A stretch of 64,000 nucleotides of DNA from Incurvaria masculella (GCA_946894095.1 OX335652.1:8641001-8705000); one strand, 5' to 3'. Positions 23,303 to 36,230 are shown, counted from the stretch's first letter. Numbers and translations are program-made. The notes: generated by a model not told the origin, from the letters alone.

Positions 23303-26300
23303 CTATAACCTATGACTCTCTATAGTATCATCAGATTGAATCTCTTTCCGACCAAGTCTCTCCGCATCTTCCATGGTGTCTGGCAGTTTGGTGTTGAGCG
23401 TCTCCGGCATGGTGAGCACCAACGCGGCAGAAATCAGGGTCATAGCGCCGAAGATGACTGATGGTATACCGTCCCAATATAGCATCTGAAACGCAATACA
23501 GTTTTAAATGCTTGCCTTATACATGACTTTCAACGCATGCGGCAGCAGTACACGTAGCAGTGTCAAAATATATGCATGAAACATGTTCACGTGCCGAGAG
23601 CTCCGTCATTGCTGGCTTTAGAAATCTAGCAGTTTTGTCAAATAGTATGACGTTTTGAACAAAATTAATTAATAGGTGCTCAATTACATAAGTGTACCTA
23701 TATTTATATTATTTTTTTCAGAATTATCAAACAACCGTTAATGGGAGAACAATTCGGGACAAAATGCGTGCGACCGACAGAAGTTATGCTTTTTGGGACG
23801 GGACCGCAAGAGCTGTATAGGATTGTTGTGTGGTTAAAATGCTTACCAAGGCTGGAGTGAGCGGAGCCACTATAGCTCCGATGCGACCGATCATGGAGGA
23901 GAAGGCGAAGAGAGAGTGGCGACTCTTGGTCGGGTAGAGCTCGGCCGTGTACATGTACATCGACGTGATTACCAGGCTAATGGCGTATTTACCAAGCAGG
24001 TACAGCACTAGTCGTGTCGTTTGTAGATCTAAAATAATTTCATATTTTATTAGGATATGGATTTGATTTTTCGCTGACATATGAGCCGTTGGCTGACACA
24101 CATTATTTCACTTCATGCGATAAAATTTACAATTTTAAAATTTACAAACAATGTAGTTAAAATTATTCCATAGTTTGATGTTTTTATGTATTCAGTTTGG
24201 TAGCCCGGTGGTGCGACGCCTTGCGGTTCGGTAAGCTGGGTGAAGCAACTCTGAGCGCATTAGCTGTTTTAGATGGGTGACACTTTTAGACCGTTGAGAC
24301 AAGCCATGGTTCGGATTCCACTTAAAACTGTAGGTCCCTTCTATACTTACTAAGTGGTAGAGTAAATCCCGCCGCCAACCCGGGAGGGATTAACCATTTA
24401 TTTCTCTTTCTGAGTTGGATAAATGCATTTCAAGGAATGTGACATGCATTTATGTATAATCGACCGTGAAGCAAAGAACTACTTTAAGATATACGGCAAG
24501 GCTGGACCCGAACCAGCAAAACATGCAAACGGTCGATTATACACGCATGCATCTCACATTTCTTGGAATAAGCATGTATGAAGTATGAAAATACGAATGC
24601 GCGGTGTTCCATGGTTCGGAATCCATTTTACTGTAAGTACCCTCTCCCTTCTAGGTGGTAGGGTTAAGCCTGCCCGGGTTGGCTGCATTGCATTGGATGA
24701 ACGGTGGTTGAAACGACAGTTACATTTGTCCGTATTTTCCATCTAGTTTAACTGTATTGTATTGTTTATTCATCATCCGGCATTTCATAAAGCATTATTC
24801 AGCACACGGATTTGACCTATTTTAACATTAGTCGAACAATATAAGGAAGGTACTGGCATGGCATCTAGTTCCCATGTGGTGTGTTATTAAAACTACATGC
24901 TAGAAATCATTATCATAGCGAAAAGAAACAAACACAAAAAAAATATTACCTGGGGTTAGAAAAGCGAAACTGAACTGGCATGCTGAGCAAACGATGAACC
25001 CCAAAATCATTGTAGGCTTCCTACCGATTCGGTCTAGAACTAACATAGCCGTCCAATATCCAGGTATTTCAATAGCGCTTATGTAGACGTAGTTCAAATA
25101 CGGGTTACCCGCTAGGCTTACAGCATTTATAGAAATACCGTAATAAACCAGGATAGCTGACAACCACCAAATCGGTGTTACGCAACAGCGTGACAAAATT
25201 ACGCGAGATCGCAGAACTTGGATAATTAATAGAGGTTCTTTGTTTAGTTCTTTCGTTTTTTCAGACCTTTCAGTATTTGCCGATTCTTTTAGAAACTCCA
25301 GAGTTTCTTTCGATAGCTCTCTATTATTGAAAGCCGCAGCACGTTTCAAAACCTTTTCAGCTTCGGTATATCTTCCTTTACTCATTAGCCACCTGACGCT
25401 TTCAGGCATAATCCAAAAATAGGCCAGTGTAATAAGTTGTGGCACGAAAATAACCAACACCAGGTGTCTCCAATACGGTACGGCCCATGCCAGTAATCCG
25501 ACGATTACAAATCCCATGGCTGCAAACGATGATGCTAGCGGACCAGCAATGACACGATACTTTGGACCTACAAATTCAGTCACTGAAACAAAAAACATTT
25601 GTTAATAAATCCAAAAAAAATGTTTACGAATGTTATATGTGTGTTAAATTGACCGTGAAGCAAGAACACATTAATAAAATAAATAAAGATATACAAAGAA
25701 ATACTCATGAATATACTGCAAGGCTTGCTTTAAACCAGCAAGCATTCTCCTATAGTCCCTCCTCCCGTAATCAATGCCTCCTGCTAACAAAGTGTTTAAG
25801 ATTATACATACATTTATCTAACGTTTTACATTAACTGCGCTGATTGATTGAAAACAATGTATGTTAACTTGCTTAGAACGAAAAAAATGTATTACTATTT
25901 TTTGTCAAGACACGGGCAGGATTTTAGGTGACGAGGACGATGATTTCGATCCTACCGAAGCCGCCTTTAAATTTGAAAACAATATGACGCTTACCTATAA
26001 CAAAACAGGCGCTAAAGCATCCGCCACCGACTAAGGACTCCAGAAAGTGAATTGCTGCGAACCACTCGTAGCTGTTGACGAAAGCTTTCAGCATGCCGAT
26101 CCAGGCGCCGTTAAACGCACATAGAGCGAGCGCGAACCTCCGACCCCAGCGATCCGATACGAAACCGGTGATGGGCATTGTGAAGAGTAATCCGATTGTG
26201 CGGAAAGTACCGATCAGAGATCGGCGCCATTCATCACATTCCAAGCCGAACTGTAACAAAAAGATAATTACTGTTTACTGTTAAGTCGTATTTAAATTAG

Positions 26301-27701
26301 GCACGCCTAGGTAGGCAGGCAGGCAAGGCCCCTGAACTTCGGACGCGATATGAACGATATATCCAAGCTGGTCTCAAAAAGCTCAGACTCATACACTGGG
26401 TATTTCACGCCAGATCAAAAGATTATTTGAGTCATCGGGCAGCTCTTTCATGGCCTGATGTACCCCATATGATGCGCTAAGCATGTAAGGGAGATCCAAA
26501 TTTAAAACATTATACAAAGCCGATAAATGTATTTACCAATTTTGAAAATTTGCAACGTCAACTTTTAATAAATTGTTAAATTCGATGGAAAATCGCTGGC
26601 ACTGAATAATTCACTGTGTTTTTATCCAATCCGGCATTCAAAGGGAAGGTCCTGGTAAGCTGATATTGAAAACGTAGTGCTTGTCCAATTCAATTATTGG
26701 GATTGATACATATAAGTCTGTCTAAATTTTTTACACAAAAAAAAATAAAAAAATATATATTTGCTCGCTTTAAACAAAACAATGGCCAAAAGGAACACTT
26801 TTCAAAGAGGCTATAAGCTTTATAGCCGTTATGGGATCTTTGGTGGTTTTTAATAATGAAATAAACATTATATGTACCAATATACTAACATCATATACGA
26901 CCGTGTTGGTATTTTCGTAGACATACTGGTCGCAGCTCACGGTTTGATCACGGTTGAACAGTTCAGCAGGACAGGTATTAGGTGGGAGCGGGTCAACTGA
27001 AGTGGAGATGTTCACGAAGCGGCTGCAGTCGTCGTAGCTGCCCGGGCTGCCGGGTACTGCGTTGCCGAGCCACGCCGGCTCGAACTCGGGGTTGGCGCCG
27101 TCGCACTCCGGAATTAGACATCTGTGTGTATTTACTTACATCATTAGGGTTGCCACCTCTCCCGGATTTCCGGGAGTCTCCCGTAAAACTTAAACGTAAA
27201 ACAAAAGAATACCGTCTCCCGGGAGTATTTAATTAAGATATTAAAAAATGCTCACGTAATTTAAAATTCGCAGGCATAAAACAATTATTTCGGTATGAAA
27301 TTAAAAGAAAAATCTTAATGAATTCATACACGAGGATATATTATCTTTATTCCTCCCAACGCAAAATTAATGCATGAGCTTGATCTCCCGATGCGCATAC
27401 GCTTATTTTACATACCTAAATCATCTCCCAGATAACCGTGCGGCTTAAGGTTTTAATCCTCAGCAACAATAAAAAAAAATATCCAGTTTAATATTAATAA
27501 TATGAACAAATATGCGTACCTAGTAGGCAATCTGCCTGCTGTGAAAACGAACTCCCCTCCGGCTGAAGCCGAAAACATTATAGGGAGCGATGCCAGTAGT
27601 AAAATGAAGATTTGGTAACGTCCAAACTGACCAATATCTTCCACCAATATCGTATCCAGGTCTCTCCATTGTGGAACCTTCCCTTCGTTGGCTGTTGTCA
27701 T
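23303..27701 (-). CDS. Gene C: SLC22-type organic cation transporter-like protein, complete
   Basis: Exons (minus): 27701-27520, 27121-26890, 26250-25995, 25582-24950, 24028-23847 and 23485-23303; 555 residues, no in-frame stop. The start MTTANEGKV aligns with D-G. TM1 is the FILLLASLPIMFSAS segment. The loop has CLIPEC, DDC, NTC and SCD cysteines plus GLEC in exon 3. SDRWGRR, ESVRWLMSKGR, LDRIGRKPT and AELYPTK are all present, and the tail ends IESHRL. Exon 1 and the upstream flank are very like gene D, which suggests a recent tandem duplication. In exon 2 it has STSVDPLPP, a small local difference from D/E. Likely a 12-TM carrier of organic cations, zwitterions or anions at the plasma membrane; substrate cannot be assigned. 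The shortest complete gene of the array (4.4 kb). Confidence 0.93.
24195..24400 (+). mobile_element. Variant tRNA-headed SINE, partial
   Basis: Opens GGTAGCCCGGTGGTGCGACG, a head also seen at 63243, and continues with GCCATGGTTCGGATTCCAC and AAACTGTAGGTCCC of the common SINE body. It lies in intron 4 of gene C. Confidence 0.65.
24440..24580 (-). repeat. Repeat with ATCGACCGTGAAGCAA core
   Basis: ATAATCGACCGTGAAGCAAAG, then GGCAAGGCTGGACCCGAACC. Copies or pieces recur at 25640-25770, 28575-28660, 37335-37430 and 54548-54685. The GGTTCGAATCC-type core in this family resembles a tRNA B box, so it may be a second SINE or a module joined to the first. Confidence 0.6.
24590..24893 (+). mobile_element. 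SINE body and tail, head missing
   Basis: CCATGGTTCGGAATCCATTT, CTAGGTGGTAGGGTTAAGCC, then TACTGGCATGGCATCTAG. The tail ends about 57 bases from the exon 4 end of gene C (24950), in intron 4. Confidence 0.75.
25640..25770 (-). repeat. GACCGTGAAGCAAG repeat, intron 3 of gene C
   Basis: Shares GACCGTGAAGCAAGAACAC, a GATATAC run and CTGCAAGGC with the repeat at 54548-54685 (inverted). Confidence 0.55.
27142..27240 (+). repeat. Short repeat with CTCCCGGATTTCCGGGAGTC
   Basis: GGGTTGCCACCTCTCCCGGA followed by palindromic TCCCGGATTTCCGGGA. The wording resembles the end of a dispersed insect element. It begins 21 bases upstream of gene C exon 2 in transcript sense, inside the acceptor region of intron 1. 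Confidence 0.4.
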
Positions 27702-27762
27702 TTTTCAGTGGTCACTTCAGTCTTTACTCCTATACTAGCACTGCCAAAAATAATACTTAAGG

Positions 27763-27809
27763 TTATCTGTTCAGTGCGCTATAAGGGGCCATTAAAATAA
27801 TCAGATAAT
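27763..27809 (-). promoter_or_regulatory. GATA-motif pair upstream of gene C
   Basis: TTATCTG at 27763-27769 and TAATCAGATAAT at 27798-27809, in opposite orientations, 62-108 bp before the start codon. The surrounding 120 bp resembles the flank of gene D. Confidence 0.5.
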
Positions 27810-27867
27810 TGTGTTATTTGTTTCAGTAAATTAACACACCTTATGCCCCCCCAGCTCACCACGGGAG

Positions 27868-28574
27868 GACGCGTTCAATAAAAAAAGATAAAGTGTAATA
27901 ATTTCCAATACCAGAAGCAGCGAGTTGGTAGAAAATTAAGAACTCTTATGCATATAGACCAAACGACCAGCTAGCCGTACGTAAGGGTAAGTCTTTGATG
28001 TATTTTATTTAACATAAAATATGATTGAAATGATTTTTTCAAGTACTAATACATGTTAATTTCGGTCTTTTATGCTTTGGGATTTTATGGATGTATGCTT
28101 CAGTGTTATCTAGATTAGAGTGCGCAATATGATATAGTGTCTTCCTCTTGATACGATTGCAAATGCTACAATGCAAAAGCAATGTTATGTTATACATCTA
28201 ACTACGGAACCCCTTTGTCCCTATTGAGAAAACAAGTGTAGCAAGGGCAGGAGACGACATCCCCGCCGGGATATTTGCACGCTCTCGGTGGAAACATTTT
28301 TTTATATTGTCGCAAGCAACCTATATAGTGTAAAATCGGTCAAGTTGACTAATATATATTTTTTCTGCTAAGCAAGTGCATCGCTGCAACGAATCTATAA
28401 TCGGCCATGAAGCAAGGATTTATTATTTCGTTGTAATAATTTACAACTGGCTCCAGTGTCTGATGCCAAATACGATTTTGGTGACGACGGAAATATTCAA
28501 TCTTTGCGGCCAATGTCCGCAACAAGCCCAAAAAGTGTTGTTTGCCAGGAGTCCATCCTTGCATTTTAAGTAAT
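27868..28574. other. Intergenic C/D spacer, left part
   Basis: No gene. The small frame at 28349-28564 (minus) overlaps a dispersed repeat piece (CCATGAAGCAAGGATTTATT at about 28404) and is not credible. Confidence 0.5.
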
Positions 28575-28660
28575 TCTGATAACAGCAGTAAGCTTACTTT
28601 CTTTAATTAATGTAATCCTTGCTTCACGGTCGATTCTACATACATATCACATCCAGTTAA
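28575..28660 (+). repeat. GACCGTGAAGCAAGG repeat piece
   Basis: TTTCTTTAATTAATGTAATCC then TTGCTTCACGGTCGATT, the same orientation as at 54548. Confidence 0.55.
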
Positions 28661-28936
28661 ACTTAAACCTAATTTAAGGTTGCACATACTTCTCAATAAT
28701 AATAGTAACTCGATTCTTAAAATGACACCGATAATATATTTTTTATTTGGTAGGATTAAAATACGAGTTCAAAGCCATCCATTAAACAGTTCTCTGTCCA
28801 CTTAATTTAACGAGCATTTTGTCTATGAGAAAGTAAACGGTTGATCTTTTGGGCTCGGTGGTTTAGAGCATCGGACTTTTGTAAGCCGCGATCAAAACCG
28901 GATTAAAATTTAGCATTCCTATTTTTTTAAACTTCT

Positions 28937-29517
28937 GGGGGTCCATTCAGAGCAAGAGTGAGTTCGAGTTCGGGAGTGAGTTAACCTAAAAACCGGCCAA
29001 GTGCGAGTCGGACTCGCACACGAAGGGTTCCGTACCATCGTAGAAAAAAAACCCAAAAAAATCACGTTTTTTGTATGGGAGCCCCCTTTAATTTAAATTA
29101 TTTTTTAATCTTACCTATTTGTTGTTATAGCGGCAAAATAAAAACACACTCTGTGAAAATTTCAGCTGTCTACCTGTTACGGTTACTGAGATACAGCCCT
29201 GTGACAGACGGACAGACGGACGGACGGACGGACGGACGGACGGACGGACGGACAGCGGAGGCTTAGTAATAGGGTTCCGTTTTCACCCTTTGGGTACGGA
29301 ACCCTAAAAATAGCTGGGAAATATATTATTATTTAAATAACGGAACCGTTATTTATACTTCCAACGTATTTACGGGACAAACAGGTACAGGTACACGGGT
29401 AAAAATCTGTTACCTAACTGTAATGATATTCAAGAAGTGTAGAAACATTAACTAATTAAAAAAGTGAGTTGATATTTAGTGACGAATTCGAACTCACTCT
29501 TGCTCTGAATGGGCCCC
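28937..29517. mobile_element. Palindromic MITE (family 2), interrupted by a nested MITE
   Basis: The left end GGGGGTCCATTCAGAGCAAG and right end CTTGCTCTGAATGGGCCCC match the intact element at 13521-13822. At CCTAAAAATAGC the arm is split by a GTCY-microsatellite MITE (28988-29310). The right arm has also lost most of its inner part. Confidence 0.85.
28988..29310 (+). mobile_element. GTCY-microsatellite MITE, copy 7, nested
   Basis: Both ends complete, with the longest GGAC microsatellite of the window (about 29210-29255). It is inserted in the left arm of a family-2 MITE. Comparison with 13521-13822 shows the empty site was CCTAAAAATAGC, so the family targets or duplicates an A-rich sequence. 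Confidence 0.93.
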
Positions 29518-29519
29518 AG

Positions 29520-29612
29520 GTACTAGTAGTCAAACTACACAGTCATGTCACAATCTGATTAATCCACGAATTCGATTAACTTTAGCAAAAAACTTTGCTG
29601 GTCTAATATTTT
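29520..29612 (-). repeat. LINE-like 3' end fragment
   Basis: Shares CAGTCATGTCACAATCTGATT and a following GATTCGAT block with 51704-51790, where it follows TTTATTTATTCAAC. Probably the 3' end of a dispersed non-LTR element. Confidence 0.5.
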
Positions 29613-29630
29613 ATAATTATTATGGTTCCG

Positions 29631-29873
29631 CACCCAAAGGGCGCCTATGTAACCCTATTACTAAGCCTCCGCTGTGCGTCCGTCCGTCCGTCCGTCTGTC
29701 TCATAAACCGTAATAGGCAGGCAGCTTAAATTTTCCAGTGTGTATGTATTTTGCCGCTATAACAAATGAATGGGAGCCCCATACAAAAAAAACGTGATTT
29801 TTTTGTGTTAAATCTTGTACGATGGATCGGAACCCTTCGTGTGCGAGTTCGACTCGCACTTGGCCGGTTTTTT
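29631..29873 (-). mobile_element. GTCY-microsatellite MITE, copy 8
   Basis: Inverted, somewhat shortened copy (the internal CAACAAATAG block is reduced). Ends TATGGTTCCGCACCC and CACTTGGCCGGTTTTTT. Confidence 0.85.
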
Positions 29874-30164
29874 CGTCCACATTGTTGCTTTAATACACTT
29901 ATGAATGAATACCTCAATAAATGTCAAGCCAAAAGAATGCAAATAAATATTTAAATATTTTCACCCAAAGTGAAAAATATAATTTATGTAAAAACATTTT
30001 ATAATTTAAAATTTGTATAATTGATGTTAATTCCAAATTATGAATTTCGACACCATGACTGTGTTCTAACGTAGGTTATAAATAGTTTTTTTTTCAAAAA
30101 AATGTTTAAAGATCTCTTCCGTGGCACCAAATGCCCCGCTACAATAAATTATAACTTTGCTCGA

Positions 30165-30775
30165 GATCTTGTAGCTTGTAGATCTTGGCAGCGGGTTCTT
30201 GCTTTCTTTGCCAGAGGTCATGTCTTTAATTCCCGCCCTGTTCATGCACCACTTTCTTTCTCTTTCTGAGTTGGAGATGTGCATTTCGTTACGAATGCGA
30301 GTTTTGCCATGGTTCGTAAGTCTTGTAAAACTGTAGGTGGTAGGGTTAAGCCCGACCGGGTCAGTACCATCGCGTTAGATAAAATGATGGTCGAAGCGAC
30401 TATGAATTCCAGTTCAATGAAACCGTGCCATTTTTGAAAAAGTGGAGCAAGCATTAGCAATTATTGGAAGGGTATTTTTCATTATGAGCTTTTACCGCCG
30501 GGCAAAACCATCGATTCGGATCTCTACTGCCTACAACTGATGAGGTTAAGAGAAAGAGGCCGAAATTGATCAATAGAAATGGTGTGGTTTTTCATCGTGA
30601 AATCGCTAGACCACATATATCTTTAGCCACTCGTGTTGTGTTGGCTATGGCGCGGTTGAAGAGTTTTCCATCCAGGTCAATATAAACTTGGTCATATAAG
30701 GAAGGCCCAGGTATAGCACCTACAAAAGTGTGGTATTAGTCTTCCCAGTCCAGTTATATGCAAACAATAATCACA
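30165..30775 (+). mobile_element. tRNA-derived SINE, interrupted and decayed
   Basis: Head and body at 30165-30445 (GTTCATGCACCACTTTCTTT, GGTGGTAGGGTTAAGCCCG) and tail at about 30640-30775 (TTTTCCATCCAGGTCAAT, GTGTGGTATTAG). The 195 bp between are unrelated. It lies in the spacer between C and D. Confidence 0.65.
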
Positions 30776-31246
30776 TCTAGATCTGTTAAAACAACGGTAA
30801 TAATATTCCCATGCTTCAATGCTGCATGTAGGTATATACAACGTTATGCCTTACAGTTGTTTCGTATACTTTAATCAAAATCACGCAATCCAGCCTTTTT
30901 TTATTAGAATATCATATTATTTGCTAAGCCGCCGTAAGGTTTTAGCTTTAACTCCATTTTTAGTGGCATCTGACTCACTTACTACGTTGATGCTGGACCA
31001 ACATTCAAAGATTTAAAAAATACACGAAAGTGTCGCCTTTGATAAATTAAATACGTTCAGCTTAGATTCGACATTTTCATGGCAAGATTCGCCTAGTTTG
31101 GCAGTGACAATGTATTTTACGGTCTAGCTTTGATTCGATTTAAGCGTGCGATCGACATTTAAACCTAATTGATAAAACAAAACAACTATTTTAATTTTAC
31201 CGTAAATACTCATATAAAATAAACTTAAAACTATTCACTATTTCTA
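30776..31246. other. Spacer downstream of gene D, nothing recognised
   Basis: AT-rich, no gene or repeat family identified. Confidence 0.5.
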
Positions 31247-34200
31247 TTATAGGCGGTGACTCTCTATATGATGATCAGACTCCCTCCGGCCAAGTCGTTC
31301 CGCATCCTCCATAGTATCCGGCAATTTGGTGTTGAGTGTCTCTGGCATAGGAAGCACCAACACGGCGGACAATAGAGTCATGGAACCGAAGATAACTGAC
31401 GGTATACCCGCCCAATACATCATCTGAAACGCAATCGTCATAAACCTTAAAATTGAACACAATGTACATAATTAGAGAATTTGGATGAGATTACCAGGAC
31501 ATAATTAGTAACCACAGATATTTTTGAGAATAATATAAGTGCGTGCGACCGTGTTTCTACAACTAACCTGTCTGCTTGTTCGTAGATTCACTGGTCACCG
31601 TATGGCTGAGTATGATGAGATGAGAATGGGGCTAGAACTAAATATTTAAAAATATCAGCGCTATGGTTTCTAAGATCACTGATTTGGAGTCAACTAGTTA
31701 GTGAGTATTTCAATTACTTACTAATGCTGGAGTTAGCGGCGCAATTATAGCTCCGATGCGACCGATCATGGAGGAGAAGGCGAAGAGAGAGTGCCGATAT
31801 TTGGTGGGGTAGAGCTCGGCTGTGTACATGTACATGGACGTGATTACCAGGCTGATGGAGTATTTACCAAGCAGGTACAGTACTAGCCGGGTCGTTTGTA
31901 GATCTGAAATAAACTATAATTTAATAAGATAAAGGATTGGCTTTTCCGATATCATGCAACATTTATAATCTCGCATCACTGACAAAATACGTAGTTGGTC
32001 TTAAGTTGAGCAATAACAACATCAATGCAAATGGTAAGTTTTAAGGTTATTTACTTTATTACAGAAACAGAAAGGGATATCCGATATAGATTCTAATAAT
32101 CTACTTGACCAGTATTTCAGAGCACGTTATTATAACCACTGCACGCAATAATGTGATGCAATAATAATGCGATCCTCTTTTTGTCCATGTTAAAATTATG
32201 CAGAGAGTAACATTAACATTTGAATTCGAATATTAAAACATTTAAATAGAACGCAATCATGGTTTTTTCGATCAGTTTTCTAAGTAAGTTATTTTCTTTT
32301 GTTATTTAATGGTACCTCAAGACCGTAATCGTTTACTATCTAAATAATTACAAACAAAAGAGGAAAAAGTAATACCTGGGGTTATAAAAGCGAAACTGAA
32401 CTGGCATGCTGAGCATGCGATGAATCCCACAATCATGGTAGGCTTTCTACCAACTCGGTCTAAAACCAACATAGCTGTCCAGTATCCAGGTATTTCAATC
32501 GCGCTTACGTAAACATAGTTCAGGTAAGGGTTACCAGCTAGGTTTACAGCATTTACTGAAACACCGTAATACACTAGGATCGCTGATATCCACCAAATCG
32601 GTGTTATGCAACAGCGCGATAAAATCACACGAGATCGCCAAACTTGGATAAATAAAGACGGTTCTTTGCTTTGTTCTTTCGGTTCCTCGGACTTTTCCGC
32701 GTTTGAATAAGTTTTAAGATATTCTAGAGTTTCTTTTGATAGTTCTCTATTATTGAAAGCCGCAGCACGTTTCAAAATCTTTTCAGCTTCAATATATCTT
32801 CCTTTACTAATTAGCCACCTTACGCTTTCAGGCATAATCCAAAAATAGGTGATCGTTATAAGTTGTGGAACAAAAACGACTAATGTCAGGTGTCTCCAAT
32901 ATCGTACAGCCCAAGCTAGTAATCCTATGATAACAAATCCCATGGCTGCAAATGATGATACTAGCGGACCAGCAATGACACGGTACTTTGGACCTACAAA
33001 TTCCGTCACTGAAACAAAAGAAAGCGGTGTTGTACTAAATCAGAAAATTCATTTTAATTTGAAAAAAAATAATGGTTATCTAACTAATACTATAATAGAT
33101 ATAAATAATTATAGAGCATAATAATCCGAGGCTTTGTTTGCAGACAAATATTATTTACCTTTTTAATTTATACGCCTTTGCGGGGAAAGCAAATCGGGTT
33201 GGGTAAATGTGGTAGTTAGATAGCACTGTTTTTACAGCGTCATTTAAACATATAAAAGTTATAATTGCTATTACAATAAAAGCAATAAATTTGAAATGTT
33301 TAAATGTTTTAACCACTTATTTCTGATTTGGCGGCAATAATTATGACCATTATTAACATTTATAAATAATTTGTGCGTCAATGTTCATTACTCTTTTAGT
33401 ATTGACACGTTTTGTAGGTAGGATAGTAATTCTTCGTAATTACTGTAAAATAAATGAATACCTATAACAAAGCAGGCACTAAAACATCCGCCACCAAATA
33501 AGGCTTCCAGAAAGTGAATAGCTGTGAACCCCTCGTAGGTGTTGACGAAAGCCCTCAGCATGCCAATCCAGGCCACGTTAAACGCAGTTAGGGCAAGCGC
33601 GAATCTACGGCCCCAGCGATCCGACAAAAATCCGGTGATGGGCAGTGTGAAGAGGAAACCAACGGTTCGGATTGTACCAATTAGAGATCGGCGCCATTCA
33701 TCACATTCCAAGCCAAACTGTAACAAATACATAATCACATAAACAAACATGACCACATAATATAATTATTTTAATAATCAACCAGCAATTGATAAATCGT
33801 GTGTTAATTCAGTAGTTACCCCGGTTCCCATAAGTTTATCTGTTAGCCGCTGCTGGTTTGTTCGCATCTCGTGTCTTGACTGACATGCGGACACCCAGTG
33901 TCCTTACCTAAATTTTGATCTTGAGATAAGCAGAAATTAAGACTACTTTTAATCTATGAATACATATAAACATCTTGGATTGTTAGAGGAAAAGTGAAGC
34001 TTAACACGCATCGTCTTGAAATTACCAATGCTCTGCTCTTTATGGTCTTCACAACACACTTCTCAGTGCCTGTGATCGGTCTTGTGCGGGTGGCTTTGTA
34101 GGGTTCGAGGTTAAGTTGCGCTGTCGTAGTGACAAACGTATCTCAAGCTCAGTCCTCGATTCATCGACACTTCTCCAGGCTCGTCGAAATTTTAAAGTTC

Positions 34201-36111
34201 TTTGTATTATTTAATGCTTTTTGTTATTTGTAATAAATACTCTAACTAAACAATTATATCACTGAATTTTATTGTCCTGAGTTCTATTTACTGATTTTCG
34301 AGACAATTTAAAGGCGAAAATAGTTTTGTGCGGTAAATAAAAGTAAGATATTCGGCAAGAGAGAAATTCGTCTCGTTTTTTCGTCAAAATTTCGCTTTTT
34401 GATGTTGATATCTGGCTTTTTCTTGACAAACAATTAAAATTAATTTCGCTGATCCTAAAAATTTCATCGAAACTGCGTGATCAGATGAATACTTTAACAA
34501 TAAAGGACAAACATACTTTCCTTATCACGATAACCGGTTTGTTTAATCACTTTGCCAATTTGATAAAAAAATAAGAGATTATATAAGAATTATGTATAGG
34601 GATTAAATTATTTAGAATCTAAATAATTCCTTGACTAACCAAGGTTTTCGGCGTTTGCGTTTACACTTCATTTCCTGAATTTTACATAAACATAATATAC
34701 TTACGTCGTATACCACCGTATTGGTACTTTCGTGGACATACTCGTCGCAGCTGACGGTCTGGTCACGGTTGAACAGTTCAGCGGGGCAGGTATTAGGTGG
34801 GAGCGGGTCAGCTGGAGAGGAGATGTTCACGAAGCGGCTGCAGTCGTCGTAGCTGCCCGGGCTGCCGGGTACTGCGTTGCCGAGCCACGCCGGCTCGAAC
34901 TCGGGGTTGGCGCCGTCACACTCCGGAATAAGACATCTGGATGCATTCATATCAAGCTCCTGAAGGTATGAAGATGTAGGTAATATAGATTTACATACTT
35001 TATCGAACTAACAAATAAACTTTTTTATAACATACAGGGATCGACACATCGGCACATCGACTAACAACAATGTTTGTTAAGTGGAGTCATTTGCATATTT
35101 TTGACCCATGATAGATAGTCAAATGTCACATATCAGATTTTTTCTTTTTTTTTAACATAACCAAAATTCCTGCTTTAAACCCTTGCAACTTTTTTGTTTA
35201 TGTTTTTTATCAGCACGAATAAAATTTTTAGATATATTCTTATTCTAGAAAAATATAATTTAATAAAGTTACCATGAAAAGGACTTATGACCTTCCAAAG
35301 TTAATTTACGCCCTTTTTAATTGTATACCACATGTCATACAAATCAAAACTAGTGATACATGCAAGATTCTAAAAATGTATCAATTCCGAAATCAGTTGA
35401 TGTTGATCAATTTGTTGATGTATTTGTTTATTTCATGAAGAAGCAGCTTAAGCTGATGAGTTCATGTTTGAGTTCACTGGTGTTTCGTTATTACGGTTAC
35501 TTTAGTGTTTTAAGTGTTTGTCAAGCCTGTTTCGAAGGAATTGGTGGTGTGTGCTTGAACGACATCATCAGGCAATTTGTTACACATTTCCACTGCTCTA
35601 TTGCTCCATTCATTTACCCCATCTAACCTACAAAAAAAAATGGTCGGTCGATGTGCCGAAAGTAACCTAATGTGGAAAAATAAAATACAGTGAATCCATT
35701 ATCTCAGTGATTTTCTTAGTAATATGCTCCATCAAATTAACGTGAAATTCTGAATTCGAAATAAAACGACGTTACGTAGATTTCGCCGGTATTAATATTT
35801 CTCGATCGAGGCTCTATGATTCTAAAATATGTACTGATTATACGTTAAATAAAAAGCCTGTACTAACAAATGAATTCTGCAACATTTAATGAAATTTTTC
35901 AGCTTGGATATATAAAATATTAATTTTCATACCTAGTAGGCAATCTGCCTGCTGTGAAAATGTACTCGCCTCCAGCTGAAGCCGCAAACATAATAGGGAG
36001 CGATGCCAGGAGCAAAATGAAGATTTGGTAGCGACCAAACTGACCAATATCTTCCACCAATATCGTATCCAGGTCTCTACGTTGTGGACCCTTGTCTTCG
36101 GTGGCTGCCAT
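31247..36111 (-). CDS. Gene D: SLC22-type organic cation transporter-like protein, complete
   Basis: Exons (minus): 36111-35933, 34936-34705, 33717-33462, 33008-32376, 31903-31722 and 31423-31247; 552 residues. The start MAATEDKG matches the array consensus. TM1 FILLLASLPIMFAAS; loop CLIPEC...DDC...NTC...SCD with an NIS glycosylation site; TM2-TM4 with SDRWGRR; exon 4 with MPESVRWLISKGR and LDRVGRKPT; AELYPTKYRH; LPDTMEDAERLG; tail IESHRL. Differences from C cluster in the cytoplasmic loop after TM6 (EEPKEQSKEP), the usual variable region of SLC22 proteins. It is the closest paralog of C by exon 1 and promoter. Exon 2 differs from gene E by only about 3 bases over 140 although exon 4 differs far more. 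Function: probable organic-ion carrier; substrate unknown. Confidence 0.93.
33718..34704. other. Intron 2 of gene D, nothing recognised
   Basis: AT-rich intron of about 990 bp. No repeat family of this window and no frame. Confidence 0.5.
34937..35932. other. Intron 1 of gene D, no gene
   Basis: Contains one 88-codon open frame (35360-35626, plus) with no recognisable domain or codon signal and no partner exon. I treat it as chance. Confidence 0.5.
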
Positions 36112-36176
36112 TTTTTTTTTCAGGAGTAACTACAGTGATTACTCCTAAACTTGCACTGCCAAAATATTAATTAAGG

Positions 36177-36230
36177 TATCTGTTGTATTAGCGTACTTAA
36201 CTTATCGGAGCATTAAAATAATCTGATAAA
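36177..36230 (-). promoter_or_regulatory. GATA-motif cluster upstream of gene D
   Basis: TATCTG at 36177-36182, CTTATCGG at 36201-36208 and TAATCTGATAAA at 36219-36230, 66-119 bp before the start codon. The layout parallels gene C. Confidence 0.5.

Noticed and set aside
35360..35626. 88-codon plus-strand frame in gene D intron 1
   Set aside because: No domain, antisense to the gene, isolated.
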